DNA from: Prevotella sp.
Lineage (GTDB): Bacteria; Bacteroidota; Bacteroidia; Bacteroidales; Bacteroidaceae
NCBI GenBank assembly: GCA_016285055.1
Contig: JAEEPZ010000036.1
Location: 1 to 33,270 of the forward strand
Reading direction: 5' to 3'
Length of the DNA: 33,270 nt
In this document: positions 17,733 through 25,990 of the stretch, in pieces
How positions within the stretch are numbered: the first letter of the stretch is position 1
Layout: each line of letters begins with the position of its first letter
Notes under the pieces: generated by a model
What the model was told of the DNA's origin: nothing
What the model saw: the letters and a program-made list of their open reading frames with translations, nothing else
The model's database searches: none
Translations under genes and position numbers: made by a program

Positions 17733-19049
17733 TTATGCATTATTCGTCGTGACAACCTTGATTTTAGAGATGCGGTGGCCGTCGAGTTCTACAATCTCAA
17801 ACTTGAACTTACCATACTCTATCAGCTCGTGGGGCTTGGGAAAGTCGCCCTTCAGCTCCAAGAGCAGGCCGGCCAGGGTGTCAGCATCACCTTCCACCTC
17901 CTTAAACACATCGTCGTCGAGATCTAAATCGCGGTAGAAGTCGGCCAGCAGCGTCTTGCCCTCAAAGATATAGGTGTTGGCATTGAGGCGCACATAGTTC
18001 TTCTCTTCCTCGTCATACTCGTCGTTGATTTCGCCTACAATCTCCTCCAGAATATCTTCCAGCGTGATGAGGCCGCTGGTGCCGCCAAACTCGTCGACCA
18101 CGATGGCGATGTGCACCTTGTTCTCCTGGAAGTCGCGCAGCAGGTCGTCAATCTTCTTCGTCTCAGGCACGAAATAGGGCGGACGGATGAGCGACTGCCA
18201 GCGGAACGATGCCGGTTTCGACAGATGCGGCAGCAAGTCCTTGATATAGAGGATGCCGCGAATCTTGTCGAGGCTGCCCTGACAGACAGGAATACGCGAG
18301 TAGTTGTTCTCCACGATGCAGTTGATGACGTCGGTGAAGGTGGTGCGGAAGTCGAGGCTGACAACGTCTTGGCGCGAGGTCATCACCTCCTTCGCCGTCT
18401 CGTCGCCGAAGCGGACAATGCCTTCCAGCATGTCTTTCTCTTCCTTCAGGTCGGCCTCGTCGGTCAGCTCCAAGGCCTGCTCCAGGTCGTCGACGCTGAG
18501 CACATGGTTTTCCTTCTGCACCACTTTGCCTGCCAGCACGCCGGAACGGAGAAGGACGGCAGACAAAGGACGGAACAGGCGGCTGAGCACCGCGATGGCA
18601 GGGGCAAAGCGGCGGCAGACGCTGAGCGCATGCTGGCCGCTGTACACCTTGGGGATGATCTCGCCAAAGAGCAGCAAGAGGAAGGTGAGCAACACTGTGA
18701 CCACCACGAACTGCACCCACACGGCATGACCGAAACTGACAGTGTGTGCAAAGAAATAGTTGCACAGCATGATGATGGTCACGTTGACCAGGTTGTTCGT
18801 GATGAGGATGGTAGCTAAGGTGCGCTCGGAGTCGGCACGCAAGTGCTGTATCTTTCCGTCGACGGCGTTCTTCTCCTCGTCCAACTCATTGAGGTCGTTG
18901 GGCGACAGCGAGAAAAACGCAATCTCAGAACCAGAGGCAAAACCAGAGACAAAAAGCAACAGAAAAGCCAGCACAATAGCCAGAATGGCTCCTGCTGTTG
19001 GCGTAAGCAATTGAACTTCGCTGAATAATTGTTGGAAATAGTCCATCAA
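17733..19049 (-). CDS. gldE: Gliding-motility-associated protein GldE (CNNM/CorC-type membrane protein)
   Basis: The 438-residue protein starts with a DUF21 (CNNM) transmembrane domain (ILAIVLAFLLLFVSGFASGSEI, TILITNNLVNV, LLLFGEIIPKVYS). A CBS pair follows (VMTSRQDVVSLDF, then IVENNYSRIPVCQGSLD, IRGILYIKDLLPHL). A CorC/HlyC C-terminal domain comes last (IAIVVDEFGGTSGLITLEDI, then VEGDADTLAGLLLEL). In gliding Bacteroidota GldE assists assembly of the type IX secretion and gliding machinery; non-gliding Bacteroidales keep it. CNNM proteins can also move magnesium, so metal homeostasis is an alternative role. It lies 28 bp after ssb, an order common in Bacteroidota. Confidence 0.92.
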   Translation of the reverse strand: MMDYFQQLFSEVQLLTPTAGAILAIVLAFLLLFVSGFASGSEIAFFSLSPNDLNELDEEKNAVDGKIQHLRADSERTLATILITNNLVNVTIIMLCNYFFAHTVSFGHAVWVQFVVVTVLLTFLLLLFGEIIPKVYSGQHALSVCRRFAPAIAVLSRLFRPLSAVLLRSGVLAGKVVQKENHVLSVDDLEQALELTDEADLKEEKDMLEGIVRFGDETAKEVMTSRQDVVSLDFRTTFTDVINCIVENNYSRIPVCQGSLDKIRGILYIKDLLPHLSKPASFRWQSLIRPPYFVPETKKIDDLLRDFQENKVHIAIVVDEFGGTSGLITLEDILEEIVGEINDEYDEEEKNYVRLNANTYIFEGKTLLADFYRDLDLDDDVFKEVEGDADTLAGLLLELKGDFPKPHELIEYGKFKFEIVELDGHRISKIKVVTTNNA

Positions 19050-19077
19050 TGCTGGGACTCTCTTAAAAATCTACCCG

Positions 19078-19458
19078 TCAGGCGTTCCCGTCACCGTTAG
19101 GGTTTGGGTTAGGATTAGCTGTGGAACTTGCCTTCGGTGTCAGCAGCTCCATGTTGTCGGCCCATATCTCAGTGTAATACTGGCGCTTGCCCTGCTTGTC
19201 GTCGTAGGAAGCATAATGGATGCGTCCTTCGATATAGAGTTTGTCGCCCTTGTGCACATAGTGCTCGACAATCTCTGCCAGCCTCCGCCAGAAGATGATG
19301 TTGTGCCATTCGGTGCGGTCAGGCACCTGCGTTCCGTTCTGCAACGTGTAGCCGCGCTCCGTGGTGGCCAGCGTGATGCGTGCCACAGGCTGGCCTTGGT
19401 CCACATAGCGCACCTCAGGCTCCTTGCCCACATTGCCTATCAGCATCACCTTGTTCAT
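19078..19458 (-). CDS. ssb: Single-stranded DNA-binding protein without the usual acidic tip
   Basis: The 126-residue OB-fold protein has clear SSB motifs (MNKVMLIGNVGKEPEVRY, ITLATTERGY, TEWHNIIFWRRLAEIVEHYV, KLYIEGRIHY). Residues 1-108 form the DNA-binding domain. The tail is short (ASSTANPNPNPNGDGNA) and lacks the D-D-x-P-F tip that SSB uses to recruit repair and replication partners. Neither other frame after the tail supplies the tip. The tail is coded by TAATCC/TAACCC/AAACCC hexamers, so repeat expansion may have replaced it. It overlaps the upstream gene by 4 bp. Confidence 0.9.
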   Translation of the reverse strand: MNKVMLIGNVGKEPEVRYVDQGQPVARITLATTERGYTLQNGTQVPDRTEWHNIIFWRRLAEIVEHYVHKGDKLYIEGRIHYASYDDKQGKRQYYTEIWADNMELLTPKASSTANPNPNPNGDGNA

Positions 19459-20018
19459 TTCGCAGCTCCCAGATAGCGGTACGTATAGTTCTTGCCCTTG
19501 GGCGAAGGAAACTGGCTGCGCTCATCCACACGCGAGCGAAGGTGCTCGACAATGCGGTTGTAGCAGTCCTGCGGCGACATGGCCTTCACCTGCGCCACAA
19601 AGATGGTATCACGATACTGGAACTTTCCCGTTCCCGGTGACATCTGCACGCGCTTGAAATTAAGCGTACCCTCATACCATCCGGGGCGCTGAACGTTCAG
19701 CTTCAACATCGCTTGATGGGCAGACGAGCGTTCTTTCAGCACTGGCATGTCGCCATCGCCGTCCTGAGCGCGCAGAGCCTTCTTGTCTTTGAAGTCCTGC
19801 ATGTTGGCTGCCTCCGTCTTAATAATAATAAAGTACACGCGCGAGCGAACCTTATAGCGCTTGGGATAGAACACATCGCTGGCGGCATAGTCACGTATGT
19901 CTTGCTCCAGCTCTGGCGTCATGCCGATCTCGTCAATGGATGAAAGGAAAGAAATAGCATCATCGACACTTGTAACAAGCGTCTCCTTATTAAAATATCT
20001 CAAATAAAGATTCATCAT
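19455..20018 (-). CDS. Conserved-looking hypothetical protein upstream of ssb
   Basis: I do not recognise a family. The 187-residue protein has no signal peptide and no membrane helix. It looks like a soluble alpha/beta protein (RYKVRSRVYFIIIKTEAAN, GWYEGTLNFKRVQMSPGTGK, RDTIFVAQVKAMSPQDCYN). It ends in a basic segment. Its stop overlaps the ssb start by 4 bp, which indicates translational coupling and a possible link to DNA replication or repair. In many Bacteroidota mutY precedes ssb, but this is not MutY. The start ATG is preceded by another ATG base pattern and an A/T-rich leader without a Shine-Dalgarno site. Confidence 0.7.
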   Translation of the reverse strand: MMNLYLRYFNKETLVTSVDDAISFLSSIDEIGMTPELEQDIRDYAASDVFYPKRYKVRSRVYFIIIKTEAANMQDFKDKKALRAQDGDGDMPVLKERSSAHQAMLKLNVQRPGWYEGTLNFKRVQMSPGTGKFQYRDTIFVAQVKAMSPQDCYNRIVEHLRSRVDERSQFPSPKGKNYTYRYLGAAK

Positions 20019-20062
20019 TGAAAAAAAATTTTGTTTTTAAATGCAATCTGCATCCAAAAAGG

Positions 20063-20135
<73 letters not shown>

Positions 20136-20163
20136 AACTGCCAAAAAAAAAGTGGTAGAAATG

Positions 20164-20247
20164 TGAAGAGGAGGAGACTCGAACTCCCACGTCGCAATTG
20201 ACACTACCCCCTCAAAGTAGCGCGTCTACCAATTCCGCCACCTCTCC
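20164..20247 (-). tRNA. tRNA-Leu (anticodon GAG)
   Basis: The minus strand gives the acceptor GGAGAGG/CCTCTTC. Anticodon stem CTACT/GGTAG encloses TTGAGGG, anticodon GAG. A long variable arm marks it as class II. The T loop is TTCGAGT and the discriminator base is A. Confidence 0.93.
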
Positions 20248-20275
20248 AACATTTTCGTCACAAGAGAAAAAAGAG

Positions 20276-20357
20276 TGCCCAGAACAGGACTCGAACCTGC
20301 ACGCCTCGCGGCACACGCACCTGAAACGTGCGCGTCTACCAATTCCGCCACCTGGGC
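20276..20357 (-). tRNA. tRNA-Leu (anticodon CAG)
   Basis: Acceptor stem GCCCAGG/TCTGGGC. Anticodon stem CACGT/GCGTG encloses TTCAGGT, anticodon CAG. It has a long variable arm (TGCCGCGAGGCG), T loop TTCGAGT and discriminator base A. Confidence 0.94.
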
Positions 20358-20409
20358 ATTTTATCGAACAGAGAGCCTACTCTCTTTCGCTCTTTCTTTC
20401 AACATGTGG

Positions 20410-20482
<73 letters not shown>

Positions 20483-20525
20483 AGCTTTCTTCCTACTTGG
20501 AAGAGCATCTCTCTCGATTGCGGGT

Positions 20526-20557
20526 GCAAAGGTAATACATTTTTCCGAACCGCCAAA
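20526..20557 (-). promoter_or_regulatory. Bacteroidota-type promoter of the tRNA cluster
   Basis: The minus strand has TTTG (20557-20554), exactly 19 nt, then TACCTTTGC (20534-20526). This is an exact match to the -33/-7 consensus of the Bacteroidota primary sigma factor. It independently shows that this part of the window is Bacteroidota. Confidence 0.85.
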
Positions 20558-20720
20558 ACTTTTTCTCGTTTTTTTTCAAAAAAGTTGAAAAACACACGTC
20601 TCAAAAGCCGTTTTTCTTTGTTCCTGACACCTTTCTACATCTTTTAATAGGTCTACCACCTAAAAAAAATCCAATCTGTGCGGGTGGAATGATGACATAG
20701 TTACGTCGCTATCTATGTGA

Positions 20721-20883
20721 GTTGATACCGCGAAGCGGCCTGAGAAAAAACAAATAAAAACCAGAAAGACAAATAAAAACAATTTGAGACAATAGCTCAA
20801 TGCGCAGCCCTCCCCTCCCTTCAAGGGGAGGGGCTAGGGGTGGGGTCTGTAATATCAGTAACATTCTGTCAGCAAAGAAGGGG
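20721..20883. repeat. Composite direct repeat, copy A
   Basis: This starts GTTGATACCGCGAAGCGG and continues with two AAACAAATAAAAAC-like units and TTTGAGACAATAGCTC, then enters the palindromic element. It is almost base-for-base the same as 33044-33216 (constant offset 12323 up to about 20811). Similarity fades leftward to about 20681. Bases 20558-20680 show no gene or clear signal. Confidence 0.85.
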
Positions 20884-20992
20884 CAGCAAAGAAGGGGCAG
20901 CAAAGAAAAGGCAGCAAAAGACATTACTGACATTACAGACCCCACCCCTAACCCCTCCCCTTGAAGGGAGGGGATGGCTGCGCATTGAGCTA
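20793..20992. mobile_element. Palindromic GC-rich element (MITE-like), intergenic copy 2, best preserved
   Basis: The 200-bp element has about 69-bp terminal inverted repeats (20793-20861 and 20924-20992) with only three mismatches. Each arm begins TAGCTCAATGCGCAGCC, contains a CCCCTCCCTTCAAGGGGAGGGG-type hairpin and ends AGGGGTGGGGTCTGTAAT. The core holds three CAGCAAAGAAGGGG units. It has no open frame for a transposase, so if mobile it must be moved in trans. Confidence 0.8.
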
Positions 20993-21016
20993 CGCGGCGG
21001 GCAAGGAGCAGCAAAC

Positions 21017-21216
21017 AGTCCCGAAGGGACGACGGAAGACGATGGTGAGCACCAATCGCCCAGGCAGGGGCAACGCCCCTGAATAATGGGTGACACCGCA
21101 ATAAGTCCCGAAGGGACGACGAAACCGATGCGCAAGGTCTGTCGTCCCTTCGGGACTTTGGGGCCATGACACAGGGGCGTTGCCCCTGCCTGTAATCCGC
21201 CGTCCCTTCGGGACTT
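21017..21216. repeat. Symmetric GTCCCGAAGGGAC palindromic element
   Basis: The modules run in order: GTCCCGAAGGGACGACGG (21018-21035), AGGCAGGGGCAACGCCCCTG (from 21062) and GTCCCGAAGGGACGAC (21105-21120). After a short centre the same modules return inverted (21141-21156, 21171-21191, 21201-21213). The whole is a roughly 200-bp inverted repeat built of smaller palindromes. Its first half recurs at 32852-32957. Confidence 0.8.
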
Positions 21217-21255
21217 TTGCTGCGCCGACTTATAAGCAGGGATTGGATTGAAAAA

Positions 21256-21350
21256 GTCCGAAGGCTTCGGACTGTTTGTCCGAAGGCTTCGGACACTCTG
21301 TCCGAAGGCTTCGGACTCTTCGTCCGAAGGCTTCGGACGAAGAGTCCGAA
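21256..21350. repeat. Array of perfect 17-nt palindromes with a 22-nt period
   Basis: Four exact copies of GTCCGAAGGCTTCGGAC (starting at 21256, 21278, 21300 and 21322) are separated by 5-nt spacers TGTTT, ACTCT and TCTTC. A fifth, partial copy (GTCCGAA) starts at 21344. The right end, 21310-21350, is a perfect 41-nt palindrome with a single central base. No gene overlaps it convincingly. Confidence 0.95.
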
Positions 21351-21403
21351 ATGTAAAGAAAAATTGCGGACAGCTTTACAACGACAAAAACGAGGAGGTT
21401 ACA

Positions 21404-21432
21404 CAAAAAAGACTTCCCAACGTTGGGAAGTC
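21404..21432 (-). terminator. Intrinsic terminator of the pyrC-plsC unit
   Basis: A perfect palindrome GACTTCCCAAC/GTTGGGAAGTC (21411-21432), followed on the minus strand by six T. It lies 38 bp after the plsC stop. On the plus strand the tail is only T-rich. Confidence 0.8.
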
Positions 21433-21469
21433 GTTCTTTCTTGTAGCAAGGGAAGGGGAAGTGAGCTCT

Positions 21470-22256
<787 letters not shown>

Positions 22257-22259
22257 ATT

Positions 22260-23252
22260 TCAGCGCTTGCATTTCAGATGAATGACCACAATCTCGCCGG
22301 TAGCTCCAAAACGGATGGGGATGACGCCGCCCACGCCCTTCGAGACATAGAGGGCACGGTCGCCCACCCTGTACAGGCCGTGGATGTCCTTGAATTTGAA
22401 GGCAGCCGGCGTCAGGCCCAGCAGTGTGATCTGCCCGGCATGGGTGTGACCGCTCAGCGTGAGCTGCGCATGACAATGTGGCAGAATTTTGTTGCGCCAC
22501 GAATAGGGGTCGTGCTCAAGCATCACCACGAACTCATCGCGGCTGACGCCTCGCAAGGTGGCGTTGATGTCGCCCTTCTGGGGTGAGCGGTCGCCCGCGC
22601 CGTCGTTCTCCATGCCGGCTATAACGATGTGCGACGAGTCGCGGACAATATCTAAATGGCCGTTCATCAGCACTTTCCACCCCATGTCGCGCTGGGCCTC
22701 GACGGTACGCCCTAAGCAGAGGTAGCGCTCATACTCGTCCATGCCGGTGGTGTCGACATAGATGGGATAGTCGTGGTTGCCCAAAACGGAGATGACGCCG
22801 TCGCGGGCCTTGATGCCTTTCAGGATGTCTTGGCAGACCACAATCTCTGAAGCTTCTTTGTTCTGTATGTCGCCGGTGAACACGACCAAGTCGGCATGCT
22901 GGGCGTTGATGCTGTCGACGACGGTCTGAAGGATGCTGCGGCGGCTGCCAGTGTAAGTGCCTACATGGGCATCGCTGAACTGCACGATGCGGTAGCCGTC
23001 GAAAGCCTCGGGCAGGTCGCGGCTGGCATACTCGATGTGCACAACCTCAACCTGACGGAATCCCACGAAGGTGCCCCAGAGGAAGATGTGCCAGCACAGC
23101 AGCAAGACGACAAGCAGCGTCAAGCGCAGCCAGCGGCGGTGGCTACGCCGCCATATCAGTGCGAAGAGGAGTGAAAGAAGGGCCAGTGCCCCCCAACCTA
23201 TATATAAATAGGTATCGGGCGATAGCAGGATGAACAGCTGAAGGAAGGACAT
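22260..23252 (-). CDS. Membrane-anchored calcineurin-like metallophosphoesterase
   Basis: The 330-residue protein has two hydrophobic N-terminal segments (about 16-34 and 43-63). The complete metallophosphoesterase motif set follows: FSDAHVG (92-98), VFTGDIQ (124-130), LGNHDY (157-162) and LSGHTHAGQI (266-275). These bind two metal ions. The architecture resembles YkoQ/YaeI-type enzymes, some of which act on nucleotide-linked lipid A precursors. The position next to plsC fits a lipid or envelope substrate, but the true substrate is not known. There is a 49-bp gap to pyrC upstream. Confidence 0.88.
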   Translation of the reverse strand: MSFLQLFILLSPDTYLYIGWGALALLSLLFALIWRRSHRRWLRLTLLVVLLLCWHIFLWGTFVGFRQVEVVHIEYASRDLPEAFDGYRIVQFSDAHVGTYTGSRRSILQTVVDSINAQHADLVVFTGDIQNKEASEIVVCQDILKGIKARDGVISVLGNHDYPIYVDTTGMDEYERYLCLGRTVEAQRDMGWKVLMNGHLDIVRDSSHIVIAGMENDGAGDRSPQKGDINATLRGVSRDEFVVMLEHDPYSWRNKILPHCHAQLTLSGHTHAGQITLLGLTPAAFKFKDIHGLYRVGDRALYVSKGVGGVIPIRFGATGEIVVIHLKCKR

Positions 23253-23301
23253 GGCCGTGAGTGTTTCTGTTGGGTCTTACTTCATGTATGCTTGCTTTTG
23301 C

Positions 23302-24717
23302 CTATCTGAACAGCACGGCCTGTCCGCATTTCTCGCGGTCCGCCACAATTCCGTTGTCGTAGACCACATGGCCGTTGCAGAGGGTCTTTTCTACGCGCCA
23401 CTGGAACTGCTGCCCTTCAAAGGGGCTCCATTTGCACTTGCTTTCAATGATGTCGCGGCTCACCGTCCACGGGCTGCTGGGCCTGACGATGGTGATGTCG
23501 GCCTGATAGCCGGGACGCAGGAAGCCACGGTTGCGCACTTCGAAGATTTGTGCGGGGTTATGGGCCATAAGCTCCACCAGCCGCTCGATGGTGACCACGC
23601 CCTCGTCGACGAGCGAGAGCATGGCGGGCAGGGCAAACTGGATGGACGGCATACCGCTGGCAGCACGTGCACAGCCGCCTTCCTTCTGCGCCAGCAGATG
23701 GGGGGCGTGGTCGGTGCCGATGGTGCTGATGCGGCCGTCCATGAGCCCTTGGCGCAAGGCTTCCTGGTCGATGACGCTCTTGATGGCGGGGTTGACCTTG
23801 ATGCGCGTGCCCAGGCGCTGGTAGTCGACGGTGGAGAACCACAGATGGCCTACCGTCGCCTCAGCGGTGATGACATGCAGGCAGTTGGCAGGAATCATCT
23901 CCAGCTCTGCCGCCGTGCTGATATGGGCGATGTGCAAGCGTGTCTGATATCTCACGGCCAGCTCGATGGCTTTCATCGTAGAAGCCATGCAGGCCTCCTC
24001 GCTGCGGATGAGCTGATGCGCCCACACAGGAGGGTCGTCGCCGTAGCGTTCCTGGAAGTAGCGCATGTTCTCATCGATGAGGGCGGTGTCTTCGCAATGG
24101 GTCATCAGGGGCAGTGGCGTCTCGCTGAAGATACGCTCCAGAGCTTCGTCGCGGTCTACCAGCATGTTGCCTGTCGAACTGCCCATAAAGAGCTTAATGC
24201 CCGGTATGCGGTGTGTGTCAAGTTGGGGGAAGAGGGCAGTGTTGTCGTTGGTGGCACCGAAGAAGAAACTGTAGTTCACATGGCTCTTCTGGCTGGCCAG
24301 CTCAAATTTCTGCTCCAAGGCCTCCAAGGTAGTGGTCTGCGGCACAGTGTTGGGCATGTCGAAGAAGGTGGTCACGCCGCCTGCGGCAGCTGCCCGTGTC
24401 TCGCTCTCGATGTCGGCCTTGTCGGTCAGACCGGGCTCACGGAAATGCACATGCTCGTCGATGACACCTGGCAACACATAGCAGCCTGTGGCATCTATAA
24501 AAGACCCTCCCCCATCCCCTCCCTGTAAGAGAGGGGAGTAATTACCTTGCAAGCCCTTACAGTCATTGTCCTTATTGCCTATAGAGGTATTATCTCCCAT
24601 CCCTACAGGGAGGGGCTGGGGGAGGGTCTGCACTATCTTCTCTCCGTCAATGACAATATCGCCAACAAAGGCCTTGCCCTCATTGACTATCGTTCCTCCC
24701 TGAATGATGGTTTTCAT
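23302..24717 (-). CDS. pyrC: Dihydroorotase with an in-frame palindromic insert
   Basis: The enzyme closes carbamoyl-aspartate to dihydroorotate in pyrimidine synthesis. Motifs of the class I type are intact: metal ligands in DEHVHFREPG (88-96), GIKLFMGSSTG, THCED (His207), HIAHIST and GTDHAPH (Asp336). Residues about 30-72 (TLPQPLPVGMG ... LLQGGDGGG) are not typical of dihydroorotase. They are encoded by the inverted-repeat element at 24502-24629. They sit between GEKIV and the FIDATGCYVLPGVID strand, in the small N-terminal beta domain, away from the active site. At 471 residues it is longer than the usual ~445. It starts three bases after the upstream stop. Confidence 0.94.
   Translation of the reverse strand: MKTIIQGGTIVNEGKAFVGDIVIDGEKIVQTLPQPLPVGMGDNTSIGNKDNDCKGLQGNYSPLLQGGDGGGSFIDATGCYVLPGVIDEHVHFREPGLTDKADIESETRAAAAGGVTTFFDMPNTVPQTTTLEALEQKFELASQKSHVNYSFFFGATNDNTALFPQLDTHRIPGIKLFMGSSTGNMLVDRDEALERIFSETPLPLMTHCEDTALIDENMRYFQERYGDDPPVWAHQLIRSEEACMASTMKAIELAVRYQTRLHIAHISTAAELEMIPANCLHVITAEATVGHLWFSTVDYQRLGTRIKVNPAIKSVIDQEALRQGLMDGRISTIGTDHAPHLLAQKEGGCARAASGMPSIQFALPAMLSLVDEGVVTIERLVELMAHNPAQIFEVRNRGFLRPGYQADITIVRPSSPWTVSRDIIESKCKWSPFEGQQFQWRVEKTLCNGHVVYDNGIVADREKCGQAVLFR
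24502..24629. mobile_element. Palindromic GC-rich element inserted in the pyrC reading frame
   Basis: The 128-bp segment has 26-bp terminal inverted repeats (24502-24527 and 24604-24629) with one mismatch; the left arm begins AGACCCTCCCCCATCCCC. The arms resemble the AGGGGTGGGGTCT ends of the elements at 11835 and 20793. The segment has no stop in the pyrC frame, so the gene stays open. No clear target-site duplication is seen. Confidence 0.8.
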
Positions 24718-24720
24718 GAT

Positions 24721-25476
24721 TTATTCTGTAGCAGCGTCAGTTTCCGCTGCGGTTTCGTCGTCTATTTCTCCCTTCATGCGTGCAAGAATCTCCTTGGCTT
24801 TCGAGTAATATTCCTTGACGTAGTGGTCGTTCTTGAACCTGTCGGTGGCCTTGCCCATGATTTCCTCTATCTGCGGCGTAAGCACGGGATAGGGATAGCT
24901 GGATGTGAGCAGCTGGAAGGCGCAGGGCCCCAGCACATTGTCGAGGTTGGCCAGTATGAAGCCGGTCTCTAAGCTGTCAAGCTGCATCAGCAGGCGGTCG
25001 TTCTCGGCCGACAGCGTCGTGGCTATGGTGCGCTCGTCGATGCCGTCGAAAATCATCTGCGCCTCCTTGCGGCCCAGCTCCTCGCGCTGGTTCTCTAACT
25101 GGATGTGCTTGTCGATGTATTCGTAGAGCTTCTCGTTCATCGGCGTACCGCTCACCTTGTTGCCCGTCTTGTCGATGGTCACCTTGATGTCGCCTTTCTC
25201 TATGACCAGCGGCATACCGCCGTCGCGGATGCTGAGCATGGCAAGGTGGGTGGAGTCCAACTGTCCGGTAAAGCCAAAGTCGCCATGCACCACCTCACAC
25301 GAATCGATGCTCTTCAAATCTGCTCCTGTCAGAACTTTCAGATAGAGTTTGCTGCCATCCAGCACTGACACCGACGAGGTGCCGTGAATGTTGTACGTTT
25401 CGGAATATTGCTCTGCACATGCTGTGACCAACGCGACCACAACAAAGGCAGCATACATCATTTTGTTTGTAGACAT
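24721..25476 (-). CDS. DUF4369-like lipoprotein
   Basis: The 251-residue protein has a signal peptide with V-T-A-C (Cys20), so it is probably a lipoprotein. The region YNIHGTSSVSVLDGSKLYLK through GDFGFTGQLDSTHLAML and PLVIEKGDIKVTID matches the beta-rich DUF4369 domain found in front of TlpA-like thioredoxins in Bacteroidota. The thioredoxin part is absent. The C-terminal half is helical (ENQREELGRKEAQMIFDGID, EIMGKATDRFKNDHYVKEYY) and ends in an acidic tail. It leads the unit with pyrC, three bases apart. Function unknown. Confidence 0.78.
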   Translation of the reverse strand: MSTNKMMYAAFVVVALVTACAEQYSETYNIHGTSSVSVLDGSKLYLKVLTGADLKSIDSCEVVHGDFGFTGQLDSTHLAMLSIRDGGMPLVIEKGDIKVTIDKTGNKVSGTPMNEKLYEYIDKHIQLENQREELGRKEAQMIFDGIDERTIATTLSAENDRLLMQLDSLETGFILANLDNVLGPCAFQLLTSSYPYPVLTPQIEEIMGKATDRFKNDHYVKEYYSKAKEILARMKGEIDDETAAETDAATE

Positions 25477-25499
25477 GTTTGTTTTTTTGACTTTGGCCT

Positions 25500-25508
25500 A
25501 CAAATGTA
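25500..25508 (-). promoter_or_regulatory. Candidate -7 box for the DUF4369-pyrC-plsC unit
   Basis: The minus strand reads TACATTTGT, close to TAnnTTTGC, with a TTTC 20 nt upstream in the -33 position. The -33 lies within the terminator of the upstream unit. Confidence 0.5.
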
Positions 25509-25529
25509 CAACGATAGTTTGAAGTACGG

Positions 25530-25564
25530 AAAAAAAAGAGCGCAAATTAGGGAAAAATTTGCGC
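25530..25564 (-). terminator. Intrinsic terminator of the dnaX unit
   Basis: The minus strand has GCGCAAATT/AATTTGCGC (25564-25540) followed by TCTTTTTTTT. It lies 24 bp after the stop of the small membrane protein gene. Confidence 0.85.
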
Positions 25565-25588
25565 AATTTAAACAATTGAGGCTGCCTT

Positions 25589-25990
25589 TTAGCGTTTTTT
25601 TGCCTCTTTCTTCAGTTCGGCGTCGATTCTGACGACGGTATAAAGCTGGATGACAGCAGCTATGAGAAGGAGGACGAGCCAGTTGTTGTGCACATAGTTG
25701 ACCCACGTCAGATGGTCGAGGCCGAAGGGGTTGCCGTCGTCGGCAAACATCAGTGCGGCACAGAGGATGAGCAGCACGTCGCTCAGGAGCATGATGCGGC
25801 GCAGGCGCTGGATGGTGAAGTTGTCGCCCTCATAGCGCTGCTGCACCTGCATGGCAACAAAGGCCAGGGCACCGACGGCGAAGAGCCACGGCGCCACGCT
25901 CTTGCACACCATCCAAAGGGCGGCGCCTGCCACCATGAGCACGGCGCCGACGATGAACACGGCGTTCTGCAGATTATTCAACTGTTTCAT
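25589..25990 (-). CDS. Small membrane protein with four predicted helices (function unknown)
   Basis: I do not recognise a characterised family. The 133 residues have four hydrophobic segments (about 10-28, 33-47, 66-82 and 103-121). Between them are QQRYEGDNFTIQRLRR and a final basic cytoplasmic-looking tail (KKEAKKR). The start overlaps the 3' end of the FtsB-like gene by 17 bp, so translation is probably coupled. It is the last gene before a strong terminator. Confidence 0.75.
   Translation of the reverse strand: MKQLNNLQNAVFIVGAVLMVAGAALWMVCKSVAPWLFAVGALAFVAMQVQQRYEGDNFTIQRLRRIMLLSDVLLILCAALMFADDGNPFGLDHLTWVNYVHNNWLVLLLIAAVIQLYTVVRIDAELKKEAKKR

Noticed and set aside
21256..21350. CRISPR array
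   Set aside because: The period is 22 nt with 5-nt spacers, far too short for CRISPR spacers, the repeat is a perfect palindrome and no cas gene is near.
20483..21469. Insertion sequence or prophage remnant in the gene-free region
   Set aside because: No transposase, integrase or phage-like frame is present. The stretch is explained by the tRNA promoter and repeats. A tRNA-adjacent integration site was considered, but no duplicated tRNA 3' end was found.
23251..24528. Plus-strand open frame opposite pyrC (425 codons)
   Set aside because: Antisense shadow of dihydroorotase; no domain signature.
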